From NCBI GenBank assembly GCA_009724975.1, contig SRXB01000161.1, forward strand, positions 1-5,240: DNA of 5,240 nt, given 5' to 3'. The position numbers were made by a program, and so were the translations under genes. Positions 1 to 5,240 of the stretch are shown here, piece by piece. The stretch's first letter is position 1. Each line of letters starts with the position of its first letter. The notes under the pieces are model-generated. The model saw only the letters and a list, made by a program, of their open reading frames with translations. It ran no database searches and was not told the DNA's origin. This DNA is from a bacterium. GTDB lineage: Bacteria; Desulfobacterota; Deferrisomatia; Deferrisomatales; BM512.

Positions 1-714
1 TATGAGGTCGATGACAAGGTCTATCTCGTGTTCGTCGCAGATGGAGGTGACGCCGAAGAGGTCTTTGATGTTGAGGATGCCCAGCCCCCGTATCTCCATG
101 TGGTAGCGTATTATGCCCGCGCCGCGTCCCACCAGCTTGAAGGGGGGCAAAAGGCGCATCTGCACTATGTCGTCGGCGACTAGTTTGTGGCCTCGCAGGA
201 TGAGGTCCATCGCGCACTCGCTCTTTCCTATGCCGCTGGGGCCCCGAATGAGCACGCCGATTCCCAGCACCTGCACCAGCACTCCGTGCATGTGGGTGGT
301 GGGGGCGAGGCGGTCTTCCAGGAATTTTTCAACCCGCTCGATGAGAAGGCGGCTGGTGAGCATGGTGCGGAAGAGGGGTATCTGGCGCCTCTCTGCCTCT
401 TCGATGAAGAGGGGATCGACCGCCTGTCCCTTGGTTACTATGAAGCAGGCGATGTCGAGGGCGAAGATGTTTTTGATCGCCTCGGTTTTGGCTTCGGGGG
501 AGATGCTTTCAAGGTAGCGAAGCTCGGTGGCGCCCAGTATCTGGACGCGGTTCGGGCGAATCTGCTTGAAATAGCCCGCCAGCGCGAGGCCCGGCTTTTG
601 TATGCGGGGGGAGCGAAGGGGGTTTTTGAGGCCGCCCATGCCGCCAAGAACCTCCAGCCCCAGCCGGTGGGTCTTGTCGTCGAGTAGGGTCTGGCAGGTT
701 ATTTCCTTGTTCAC
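1..714 (-). CDS. hprK: HPr kinase/phosphorylase HprK (N-terminal 238 residues)
   Basis: HprK is a bifunctional enzyme that phosphorylates HPr on a seryl residue using ATP (or PPi) and also removes that phosphate. The gene runs off the window at position 1 with 238 codons visible of an expected 310-330. The N-terminal domain (about 1-130) has LGLEVLGG, RIQKPGLALAGYF and NRVQILGATELRYL, all typical of the family. The C-terminal kinase domain starts with the conserved HG (143-144). It then shows Walker A GPSGIGKSE (158-166), the catalytic acidic pair in VADD (Asp181-Asp182), and the family signature MEIRGLGILNIKDLFG (206-221). The C-terminal K-loop is outside the window. The start is GTG 714, the only usable start after the in-frame ptsN stop 12 nt upstream; its Shine-Dalgarno sequence is weak, so translation may depend on coupling to ptsN. 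Likely next genes (inferred): rapZ, an EIIA-Man and HPr. Confidence 0.96.
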   Translation of the reverse strand, partial: MNKEITCQTLLDDKTHRLGLEVLGGMGGLKNPLRSPRIQKPGLALAGYFKQIRPNRVQILGATELRYLESISPEAKTEAIKNIFALDIACFIVTKGQAVDPLFIEEAERRQIPLFRTMLTSRLLIERVEKFLEDRLAPTTHMHGVLVQVLGIGVLIRGPSGIGKSECAMDLILRGHKLVADDIVQMRLLPPFKLVGRGAGIIRYHMEIRGLGILNIKDLFGVTSICDEHEIDLVIDLI

Positions 715-726
715 TTTTGCAAGCCG

Positions 727-1188
727 TCAGTATTTTTCGTCTTCGCCGACGATTTTCTCGAAAATCTCCTCGGGGGTGGCGAGGCGCAGGAGCTCATCCC
801 TGAACTGGCGCGATTTGACGAGCCGCGAGATGCGGGCCAGCGCCTTGAGGTGCAGGTGGGCGCTCTCCTCGGGGGCGAGAAGAAGAAATAGTATGTGGAC
901 GGGCGCGCCGTCCATGCTCTCGAATTCCACCCCGTTTTTGCTAAGGGCGAAGACCGAGGTGACGTTCTGGATGTCGGCGAGTTTGCCGTGAGGGATGGCG
1001 ACCCCCTCACCTATGCCGGTGGAGCCGAATTTTTCGCGCTCCATAAGTACGCCTAGCGCCTTTTCGGGGTCGGAATAGGAGCCGGAGGCTATAAGGGCCT
1101 CCACCATCTCCGCGATGGCCGCCTCTTTGGTGGAGGCGGCCAGATCGCAGATTATGGCTTTTTCGTCAAGAAAATCGGATATCCGCAT
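727..1188 (-). CDS. ptsN: PTS IIA-like nitrogen regulatory protein PtsN (EIIA-Ntr)
   Basis: EIIA-Ntr is a cytoplasmic, non-transporting phosphoacceptor at the end of the nitrogen-PTS chain; in studied Proteobacteria its phosphorylation state tunes potassium and nitrogen/carbon responses by protein-protein contact. The product is 153 aa, a typical single PTS_EIIA type-2 domain. The phosphorylatable His is His67 in GIGEGVAIPHGK (58-69), and the second conserved His region is seen in SAHLHLKALARIS (109-121). Other family landmarks are the REKFGSTGIG loop (51-60) and the central FLLLAP strand (101-106). The start is ATG 1188, 15 nt after the hpf stop; the nearest Shine-Dalgarno-like GAGG is about 11 nt upstream, slightly far. 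hprK follows in the same reading frame after the TGA stop. The adjacent rpoN and hprK favour EIIA-Ntr over a fructose/mannitol EIIA. Confidence 0.96.
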   Translation of the reverse strand: MRISDFLDEKAIICDLAASTKEAAIAEMVEALIASGSYSDPEKALGVLMEREKFGSTGIGEGVAIPHGKLADIQNVTSVFALSKNGVEFESMDGAPVHILFLLLAPEESAHLHLKALARISRLVKSRQFRDELLRLATPEEIFEKIVGEDEKY

Positions 1189-1203
1189 TTACGCGGCCGC
1201 CTC

Positions 1204-1743
1204 TCACTGCGGCTCGATGAGCCCGTAATCGCCGTCGTCGCGGCGGTAGACCACCTTAACTTTTCCGTCGTCGCCGGTGAAGACGAGGAAGTTCTTGTCG
1301 GTGAGGTCTATCTCCATGACAGCCTCGTCAATGGTTTTGGGATGGGTTTCGTAGTGCTCGGTCTTGAGGATTTTTGGGCCTGCGGAGTGCTCGAAGCTCT
1401 CGTAGTCGTAAACGCTCTCTCGTATCGGCTGTTTTTCGCGCGCGGCGGCTTTTCCGCCGTGTCCCTTTATTTTTTCCTTGTGGCGCACGAGTTGGCGGTC
1501 GAGCTTGGCGAAAACTCCGTCAATTGCGGAGTGGAAATCGGCGCACTCGTATTTGGCGTTCAGGCGAAGGCCGCCCGCGTTCATTACTATTTCGGCCATG
1601 TGGCGGATTTTTTCCTGGGAGAGGATGACGTGGCTCTCGGTGGCGCCGTCGAAATATTTCTTCAGCTTCAGGAGCTTTTCGTTGACGTATCCCTTTAGAT
1701 CCTCGGAGGGCTCGGTGTGCCTGAAGGTTATGTTCACCTGCAT
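1204..1743 (-). CDS. hpf: Ribosome hibernation-promoting factor HPF, long form
   Basis: HPF binds the 30S decoding channel of idle ribosomes, blocks mRNA and tRNA binding, and in its long form joins two 70S ribosomes into a 100S dimer. The product is 179 aa. The N-terminal S30AE domain (about 1-95) starts MQVNITFRHTEPSEDLKGYVNEKL and carries the basic helix region DRQLVRHKEKIKGHGGK. A linker (about 96-122) is followed by the C-terminal dimerisation domain (about 123-179) with KTEHYETHPKTIDEAVMEI, FLVFTG, VKVVYRRDDGDYGLIEP, the hallmark of long HPF. This differs from the short (about 95 aa) HPF found downstream of rpoN in Enterobacteria. It has its own promoter and a strong ribosome binding site; ptsN follows after 15 nt. 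In this family the symbol raiA is sometimes used. Confidence 0.96.
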   Translation of the reverse strand: MQVNITFRHTEPSEDLKGYVNEKLLKLKKYFDGATESHVILSQEKIRHMAEIVMNAGGLRLNAKYECADFHSAIDGVFAKLDRQLVRHKEKIKGHGGKAAAREKQPIRESVYDYESFEHSAGPKILKTEHYETHPKTIDEAVMEIDLTDKNFLVFTGDDGKVKVVYRRDDGDYGLIEPQ

Positions 1744-1749
1744 TTTGGT

Positions 1750-1754
1750 CTCCT
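1750..1754 (-). promoter_or_regulatory. Ribosome binding site of hpf
   Basis: AGGAG with a 6-nt spacer (ACCAAA) before the ATG at 1743. It is the best-placed Shine-Dalgarno site in the window, consistent with hpf being the first gene of its own transcript and needing independent initiation. Confidence 0.8.
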
Positions 1755-1791
1755 GACTTTCGTTACAGGCCGTTTTGCGCCATAAAGATTT

Positions 1792-1821
1792 AGAATATCA
1801 AAGAAAACTAAAGCGTGTCAA
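1792..1821 (-). promoter_or_regulatory. Sigma-70-type promoter for hpf-ptsN-hprK
   Basis: In the 94-nt rpoN-hpf gap the minus strand reads TTGACA (1821-1816, a perfect -35), an 18-nt AT-rich spacer, then TATTCT (1797-1792, 4 of 6 to the -10 consensus). TGA directly precedes the -10, which is an extended -10 element. Transcription would start at about 1783-1786, giving a leader of roughly 40 nt to hpf. The spacer and leader are visibly richer in A/T than the flanking genes. No rho-independent terminator (GC stem plus T-run) is evident before it, so read-through from rpoN is also likely. Predicted from sequence only. Confidence 0.7.
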
Positions 1822-1837
1822 TGATGGCGGGCGCCTG

Positions 1838-3268
1838 CTAGAGCGCCCTTCGCGAGCCCGAGGGGAGTATCCCCATGGCCTCTCTGTACTTGCTCACCGT
1901 CCTTCTTGCGATCCTCAGTGAAAATTCTTTTTCTAGCATCTTGGCTATCTCCTGATCGCTTAAGGGTTTGTCAGGCCTTTCGCGGGCGACGACCTCCTTA
2001 ATCCTCGCCTTCACGCTGCGGCTCGCCAGATCTTCGCCGCCGTGCCTGGAGATTGCGCTGGAAAAGAAGAATTTGAGTTCGTAAGTCCCGTTGGGCGTGC
2101 TCATGTATTTGCCGGTTGTGACGCGGCTGACGGTGGATTCGTGCATCTCGATGTCGTCGGCCACGTCCCGAAGGATGAGGGGCCGAAGGTCGGTAACGCC
2201 GTTGTCGAAAAAGCCTTGCTGGAACTTTACTATCGACTTGGCGACCTTCAGGAGGGTCTGCTGGCGCTGCTCTATGGCCTTCATGAGCCACATGGCGGCC
2301 TGTATGCGCTCCTGGATGTAGCCTTTGGCTGCGCGCCCCTCGTCGCTCTCGTTTTTGAGGATGGAGCGATAGTAGGAGGAGATGCGGAGGTTGGGCAGGC
2401 CGTCGCCGTTGAGCTTTACTACGTATTCCCCGCCCTCTCTGGTGACGAAGACGTCCGGAACCACGTAATCGACCCGCGCCTCGGAGAAGGCTCGCCCGGG
2501 CTTGGGCTCAAGGCCCGAGATGAAGCGCGCTCCCTCTATCGCCTCCTCGATCTCCATCCCGAGGTCTTTGGCCATTTTGGCGAAATTCCTGGTTTCGAGA
2601 TGTTTCATCCCCTCTTCGATGATTTTTATCACCGAAGGAGGCGCTTTTTTCTCTGCCGCCTGCTTTAGCAGGCACTCCCCCAGGTTGCGGGAGCCGACGC
2701 CGGTGGGGTCCATCTGCTGGATGACCCAGAGGACGTCCTCGACGAAATCCACGGGATGGTCGGTGGCCAAGGCTATCTCCTCAAGGGGGAGCCTGAGGTA
2801 TCCGTCGTCGTCGATATTGCCGATTATCACCTCGCCCACCGCGTATTCCTCGTCAAGGAGCGAATCCATGCGAAGCTGCCAGAGCAAGTGCTCCTGCAAG
2901 GTGGTCTGCGGGGAGATGTAATTCTCGAAGGTGGTTTTTTCTTCGGAAAGGTCGGGGATGTGGTCGGTTACGGGGCGGGTGTCGCAGGCGGCGAGGTATT
3001 GCTCCCATTCCTCCACGTCCTTCTGGGGTGCCTCGCCTTGGGGCTGGGCGGAGGAAATGTCCACGGGGGCGCTGGGGCTTTCGTCCGGCTCGGTGTCTTT
3101 GACCTCTTCGAGGAGGGGATTTTCGTCCAGCTCCTCCCTCACCCTGTCTATGAGTTCCAGACGGCTGAGTTGGAGCAGCTTTATCGCCTGCTGGAGCTGG
3201 GGGGTCATGACCAGCTCCTGGGTAAGGCGGATGTCCTGCGTCAGTTTTTGGCTAAAATCCAATGCCAT
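1838..3268 (-). CDS. rpoN: RNA polymerase sigma-54 factor RpoN
   Basis: Sigma-54 directs RNA polymerase to -24/-12 promoters (GG-N10-GC) and needs AAA+ activators for open complex formation. At 476 aa it matches the family (477 in E. coli). Region I is complete: residues 1-55 with LVMTPQLQQAIKLLQLS (19-35) and DENPLLEE (48-55). An acidic, Pro/Asp/Glu-rich region II follows (about 56-112). The core-binding domain covers about 115-255 (NIDDDGYL at 151-158, QQMDPTGVGSRNLGECL at 184-200). The DNA-binding part has the helix-turn-helix MHESTVSRVTTGKYMSTPNG (375-394) and the diagnostic RpoN box ARRTVSKYRE (454-463). The start is ATG 3268, with GAGG overlapping the lptB stop. The 6-nt gap suggests co-transcription with the lpt genes. 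No damaged motif was seen, and it is almost certainly functional. Confidence 0.99.
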   Translation of the reverse strand: MALDFSQKLTQDIRLTQELVMTPQLQQAIKLLQLSRLELIDRVREELDENPLLEEVKDTEPDESPSAPVDISSAQPQGEAPQKDVEEWEQYLAACDTRPVTDHIPDLSEEKTTFENYISPQTTLQEHLLWQLRMDSLLDEEYAVGEVIIGNIDDDGYLRLPLEEIALATDHPVDFVEDVLWVIQQMDPTGVGSRNLGECLLKQAAEKKAPPSVIKIIEEGMKHLETRNFAKMAKDLGMEIEEAIEGARFISGLEPKPGRAFSEARVDYVVPDVFVTREGGEYVVKLNGDGLPNLRISSYYRSILKNESDEGRAAKGYIQERIQAAMWLMKAIEQRQQTLLKVAKSIVKFQQGFFDNGVTDLRPLILRDVADDIEMHESTVSRVTTGKYMSTPNGTYELKFFFSSAISRHGGEDLASRSVKARIKEVVARERPDKPLSDQEIAKMLEKEFSLRIARRTVSKYREAMGILPSGSRRAL

Positions 3269-3274
3269 CGGGCC

Positions 3275-4009
3275 TCAATCCAGGTGAAACGACTCTCCCA
3301 GATATACCTCTCTGGCTTTGGGGCTCTCCACTATTTTGCGCGGCGTCCCCTCTTCGAGCACCTTGCCCTTGGAGATGACGTAAGCCCTGTCGCAGACGCC
3401 CAAAGCCTCTCTAACGTTATGATCACTAAGTATAATCCCGATGCCGAGGGACTTCAATTGCAATATCCGTTCCCGAATTTCGGCGACGGCGATGGGATCT
3501 ACTCCGGCGAAGGGCTCGTCAAGGAGGATGAATTTGGGCGAGGTAGCCAGAAGACGCGCTATTTCAAGCCTCCGGCGCTCGCCGCCGGAGAGGTGGAGGG
3601 CTTTTCTATCTTCGATATGGCGTATGGCCAGCTGGTCGAGGACGCTTTCGGTGCGCTCCTCGGCCAGCGTTTTTTCATAGCCCAGCTCCTCAAGGACCGC
3701 ATAAATGTTTTCGCGGACCGTGAGGCGGCGGAAGATGCTCGCCTCCTGTGGGAGGTAGCCGAGCCCTTTTCTCGCCCTCTTGTACATGGGGAGGCCCGTT
3801 ATCGGCTCGCCGCCGAGGGAGACCTCGCCGGAATCGGCCTCGATGAGCCCTATTATCATGTAAAAGGAGGTGGTTTTGCCCGCGCCGTTGGGGCCCAGTA
3901 GCCCCACCACCTCGCCGGAGCGAACCTCAATGTCGACGCCGTCCACCACGGCCTTGCCGCCGTAAACTTTCCGAAGGCCGGTGGCGCGAAGAAGGGCGGC
4001 TTCGCTCAC
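3275..4009 (-). CDS. lptB: LPS export ABC transporter ATP-binding protein LptB
   Basis: Cytoplasmic ATPase subunit of the LptB2FGC transporter that drives LPS extraction from the inner membrane. At 244 aa it matches family length (241 in E. coli). All ABC ATPase motifs are intact: Walker A GPNGAGKTT (39-47), Q-loop Gln88 in YLPQEASIFRRLTV, signature LSGGERRR (140-147), Walker B FILLDEPF (160-167, catalytic Glu165), D-loop AGVDP (168-172) and switch His197 in SDHNV. The YLPQEASIFR and SDHNVREAL stretches are characteristic of LptB and separate it from the related LivF/LivG importers. The start is GTG 4009, overlapping the lptA stop as GTGA, with GAGGT upstream as ribosome binding site. The permease partners LptF and LptG are not in this window, as in many genomes where they are encoded elsewhere. 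rpoN follows after 6 nt. Confidence 0.98.
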   Translation of the reverse strand: MSEAALLRATGLRKVYGGKAVVDGVDIEVRSGEVVGLLGPNGAGKTTSFYMIIGLIEADSGEVSLGGEPITGLPMYKRARKGLGYLPQEASIFRRLTVRENIYAVLEELGYEKTLAEERTESVLDQLAIRHIEDRKALHLSGGERRRLEIARLLATSPKFILLDEPFAGVDPIAVAEIRERILQLKSLGIGIILSDHNVREALGVCDRAYVISKGKVLEEGTPRKIVESPKAREVYLGESFHLD

Positions 4010-4497
4010 TTCTTGACCTCGGTCTTTTTCGCGTCCTCGGGGAAGAGGACCGCGCTGGCCTTTTCGACCGCGATTCTGGAATCGGCGAAATGTATCGTTA
4101 TCTTCTCGCCGCCGACCGCGTCCCTGCCGCGCCAGACCTTCGGCTCGCCGGTGAGGACGGCGCTGTCGCCTGCGACGTCGTACGCCATAGCCCCTGCCAC
4201 GGCGGCTATATCGGCGTTTTTAAGTCGCACGTTGCCGCTTGCGTTCACCGCCTTTATCGACTGGTCTTCGTTGGTGTAGACCTCAACGCTGTCGGCGTTT
4301 ATAGCCATCTCGCCCTTTATGGCCTTAACATCGCCGGTGAAGACCGCGACCCGCTCCTTGCCTCGAAGCTCCATGGAGGAGGCCTCTATGCTAATCGGGG
4401 CGCTACCCGCCCCACCCAGCTTGACCGGAACCGGCGGCGCGGCCAGGGCCATTCCCGCCGCGAATAGCAAAACCAGCGCAAAAAGTATTTTTCTCAC
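4006..4497 (-). CDS. lptA: LPS transport periplasmic protein LptA
   Basis: LptA is the periplasmic bridge protein whose oligomerised beta-jellyroll carries LPS between LptC and the outer-membrane LptD. The product is 163 aa (185 in E. coli). The start is GTG 4497, overlapping the lptC stop as GTGA; a GAAGGTG stretch just upstream can serve as the ribosome binding site. An N-terminal Sec signal peptide is clear: MRK, hydrophobic core 4-14, and a likely signal peptidase I site after ALA at residue 19. The OstA-type domain covers about 34-152. PISIEASSMELRGKE and VAVFTGDVKAIKGEMAINAD match the family opening (substrate strands with the F/V-x-G-D/N-V motif), and a second repeat begins at IKAVNASGNVRLKNAD. 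The C terminus is a short Lys/Glu-rich tail. The gene stop overlaps the lptB start. LptA rather than an LptD N-terminal domain, given its length and context. Confidence 0.94.
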   Translation of the reverse strand: MRKILFALVLLFAAGMALAAPPVPVKLGGAGSAPISIEASSMELRGKERVAVFTGDVKAIKGEMAINADSVEVYTNEDQSIKAVNASGNVRLKNADIAAVAGAMAYDVAGDSAVLTGEPKVWRGRDAVGGEKITIHFADSRIAVEKASAVLFPEDAKKTEVKK

Positions 4498-5021
4498 TTT
4501 ACACCTTCGCCGATGACGGCCCTTACACCGCCCTTTATCCTCGTCACCCTTCCCTTGGCGTCAAGGGAGAGCGAATCGCCGGTTACCTTTATACCCTTGC
4601 CGGAAAGCTCGACCTTTTGCGAGGTCGAAAGAAGCCCTTCCTTCATGTCGAAGAAAAGCTCGCTGCCCGTGGCCGAATATTCGCCCCACCTGGCCTCAAC
4701 CCCGCCGTATAGTTTGACCGAGGTCTCGCTGTCAAAGGCGCAACTCTTGGCGCTGACCTTTATCTCGCCGTCGTCGTCGGCCAGGGAGGCATTTATGCCG
4801 GAAAGGGCGCCGACCTTGCCGGTGGAGTCGGCCCCAGCCGAGGCCGCGCTAAGGGTCCACCTGCCGTTTTTGACCTGCGAAACCCCTTCCACGGTGAGGG
4901 ACTTGAAGGATTGCGCGCCGTTTTGGGCCTTCGCCTTCTCTTCCTTGGGAGGCTCCTCCCTTGAGCAGGCCAGTGCGATAAAAAGAGAGGCGAGAAGCGC
5001 CCAAAGGGCGCGTTTTCTCAA
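4494..5021 (-). CDS. lptC: LPS export system protein LptC, possibly lipid-anchored
   Basis: LptC is the inner-membrane-anchored, periplasmic beta-jellyroll protein that receives LPS from LptB2FG and passes it to LptA. The predicted product is 175 aa, near the usual length (about 190 in E. coli). I place the start at TTG 5021: a GGAGG lies 4 nt upstream, the start overlaps the kdsC stop by 4 nt, and the protein then begins with a proper N-terminal signal (RKR followed by a hydrophobic run, residues 2-18). A longer frame from 5093 would overlap kdsC by 76 nt and bury that signal. Residues 15-19 (IALAC) fit a lipoprotein signal, followed by a charged Glu/Lys/Pro-rich linker (21-34). The body (about 38-175) has the alternating beta-strand pattern of the LptC/OstA-like fold, e.g. 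VKLYGGVEARWGEYSATGSELFFD. Divergent at sequence level, but its position between kdsC and lptA supports the call strongly. Confidence 0.9.
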   Translation of the reverse strand: MRKRALWALLASLFIALACSREEPPKEEKAKAQNGAQSFKSLTVEGVSQVKNGRWTLSAASAGADSTGKVGALSGINASLADDDGEIKVSAKSCAFDSETSVKLYGGVEARWGEYSATGSELFFDMKEGLLSTSQKVELSGKGIKVTGDSLSLDAKGRVTRIKGGVRAVIGEGVK

Positions 5022-5240
5022 AGAGCCTCCGGATTTAAGTATTTTTCGAGGGCTTTTTCCCAAAGCCCCCTCGCCTTCAATATCTCTTCGCACACCTCGC
5101 GCACCGCGCCGCGCCCTCCGCGTCTGCCGGTTACGTAATCGGCGTTGGCCTTTACCTCGAAGGGCGCTTCGGGAACGGTCACGGCAACTCCGACCTGCAA
5201 AAGGACCGGCAGATCGACCAGATCGTCGCCGACGTAAACG
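5018..5240 (-). CDS. kdsC: 3-deoxy-D-manno-octulosonate 8-phosphate phosphatase KdsC (C-terminal part)
   Basis: Partial gene: the 5' end lies beyond the window, and 73 codons plus the TGA stop are visible (frame begins at 5239). KdsC is a cytoplasmic HAD-superfamily phosphatase that hydrolyses KDO-8-phosphate to KDO, the inner-core sugar of LPS. The visible part opens with VYVGDDLVDLPVL, the HAD motif IV loop whose acidic pair (GDD) helps bind Mg2+. It continues with EVKANADYVTGRRGGRGAVREVCE, which closely resembles the C-terminal end of KdsC/YrbI proteins, including the GGRGAVRE tail typical of the family. The stop overlaps the TTG start of lptC by 4 nt, the usual kdsC-lptC arrangement. The N-terminal DxD nucleophile motif cannot be checked here. 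A fusion to KdsD upstream cannot be excluded. The family call is secure. Confidence 0.93.
   Translation of the reverse strand, partial: VYVGDDLVDLPVLLQVGVAVTVPEAPFEVKANADYVTGRRGGRGAVREVCEEILKARGLWEKALEKYLNPEAL
5026..5030 (-). promoter_or_regulatory. Ribosome binding site deciding the lptC start
   Basis: GGAGG lies inside the last codons of kdsC, with a 4-nt spacer (CTCT) before the TTG at 5021. The spacer is a little short. It is nevertheless the only good Shine-Dalgarno sequence near the hydrophobic N terminus of LptC, and it favours TTG 5021 over the upstream in-frame start at 5093. Confidence 0.65.

Noticed and set aside
113..687. Two overlapping plus-strand open frames opposite hprK
   Set aside because: hprK on the minus strand carries clear family motifs over the whole stretch; the plus-strand products are composition artefacts.
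1193..1200. 8-bp palindrome GCGGCCGC (NotI site) between hpf and ptsN
   Set aside because: A single GC-rich palindrome in the 15-nt gap; no sign of a cloning scar or an operator.
1479..1496. Plus-strand TGGCGCACGAGTTGGC resembling a sigma-54 -24/-12 promoter
   Set aside because: The spacing between GG and GC is off by one (11 instead of 10), and it lies antisense inside hpf with no gene to drive.
1822..1837. GGCGCCCGCC just after the rpoN stop as a possible terminator stem
   Set aside because: The self-complementarity is too short to form a stable stem with a loop, and no T-run follows directly.
2026..2046. Minus-strand GGCACG reminiscent of a sigma-54 -24 element near the 3' end of rpoN
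   Set aside because: No GC dinucleotide follows at the -12 position, and it sits in coding sequence explained by RpoN.
2042..2668. Plus-strand open frame of 208 codons inside rpoN
   Set aside because: Antisense shadow of the RpoN core-binding and DNA-binding regions; no recognisable motif and no convincing ribosome binding site.
2756..3901. Long plus-strand open frame (381 codons) across the rpoN/lptB junction
   Set aside because: It is antisense to two fully conserved genes and its translation resembles no protein family. Open antisense frames are expected where GC-biased third positions remove stop codons.
4168..4181. Small inverted repeat GTCGC-CT-GCGAC inside lptA
   Set aside because: A 5-bp stem with a 2-nt loop within coding sequence is expected by chance at this GC content.
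4494..5093. Longer lptC version starting at 5093
   Set aside because: It would overlap kdsC by 76 nt and put 24 polar residues before the signal sequence. The GGAGG and 4-nt overlap at TTG 5021 are better supported.

Overview
This window is one tightly packed block of eight genes, all on the minus strand and transcribed from high to low coordinates: kdsC (3' end only), lptC, lptA, lptB, rpoN, hpf, ptsN and hprK (5' part only). It is the classic LPS-export / sigma-54 / nitrogen-PTS neighbourhood of Gram-negative bacteria. A full set of LPS genes implies an outer membrane. A long-form hpf, an hprK directly after ptsN, and an RpoN whose C-terminal region contains a GEDLASRSVKARIKE-type stretch together fit the former Deltaproteobacteria (Desulfobacterota/Geobacter-like lineages) better than Gammaproteobacteria. 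GC is high (about 60% by eye), yet isoleucine ATA codons are frequent. Species cannot be assigned from this sequence.

Layout from upstream to downstream. Positions 5240-5018 hold the C-terminal 73 codons of KdsC (KDO 8-phosphate phosphatase). It is followed, through 4-nt overlaps, by lptC (TTG start, 5021-4494), lptA (GTG start, 4497-4006) and lptB (GTG start, 4009-3275). rpoN (3268-1838) starts 6 nt after lptB. A 94-nt gap (1837-1744) is the only real intergenic space. It carries a convincing sigma-70-type promoter (TTGACA, 18-nt spacer, TATTCT with an extended -10 TGA) and no clear terminator. Then come hpf (1743-1204), ptsN (1188-727) and hprK (714 to the window edge).

How the genes work together: KdsC makes free KDO for the LPS inner core. 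LptC, LptA and the LptB ATPase belong to the machine that extracts LPS from the inner membrane and carries it across the periplasm; its LptF, LptG and LptD/E partners are not in this window. RpoN is the sigma-54 factor. HPF puts ribosomes into hibernation. EIIA-Ntr and HPr kinase/phosphorylase belong to a regulatory phosphotransferase branch that usually has rapZ and an HPr gene nearby. The internal promoter probably lets hpf-ptsN-hprK be expressed independently of the LPS/rpoN transcript.

Nothing here looks like a mobile element, CRISPR array, RNA gene or undescribed system. The points worth a second look are modest: a lipobox-like N terminus on LptC, the internal promoter, a run of non-ATG overlapping starts, and ptsN and hprK sharing one reading frame broken by a single TGA.
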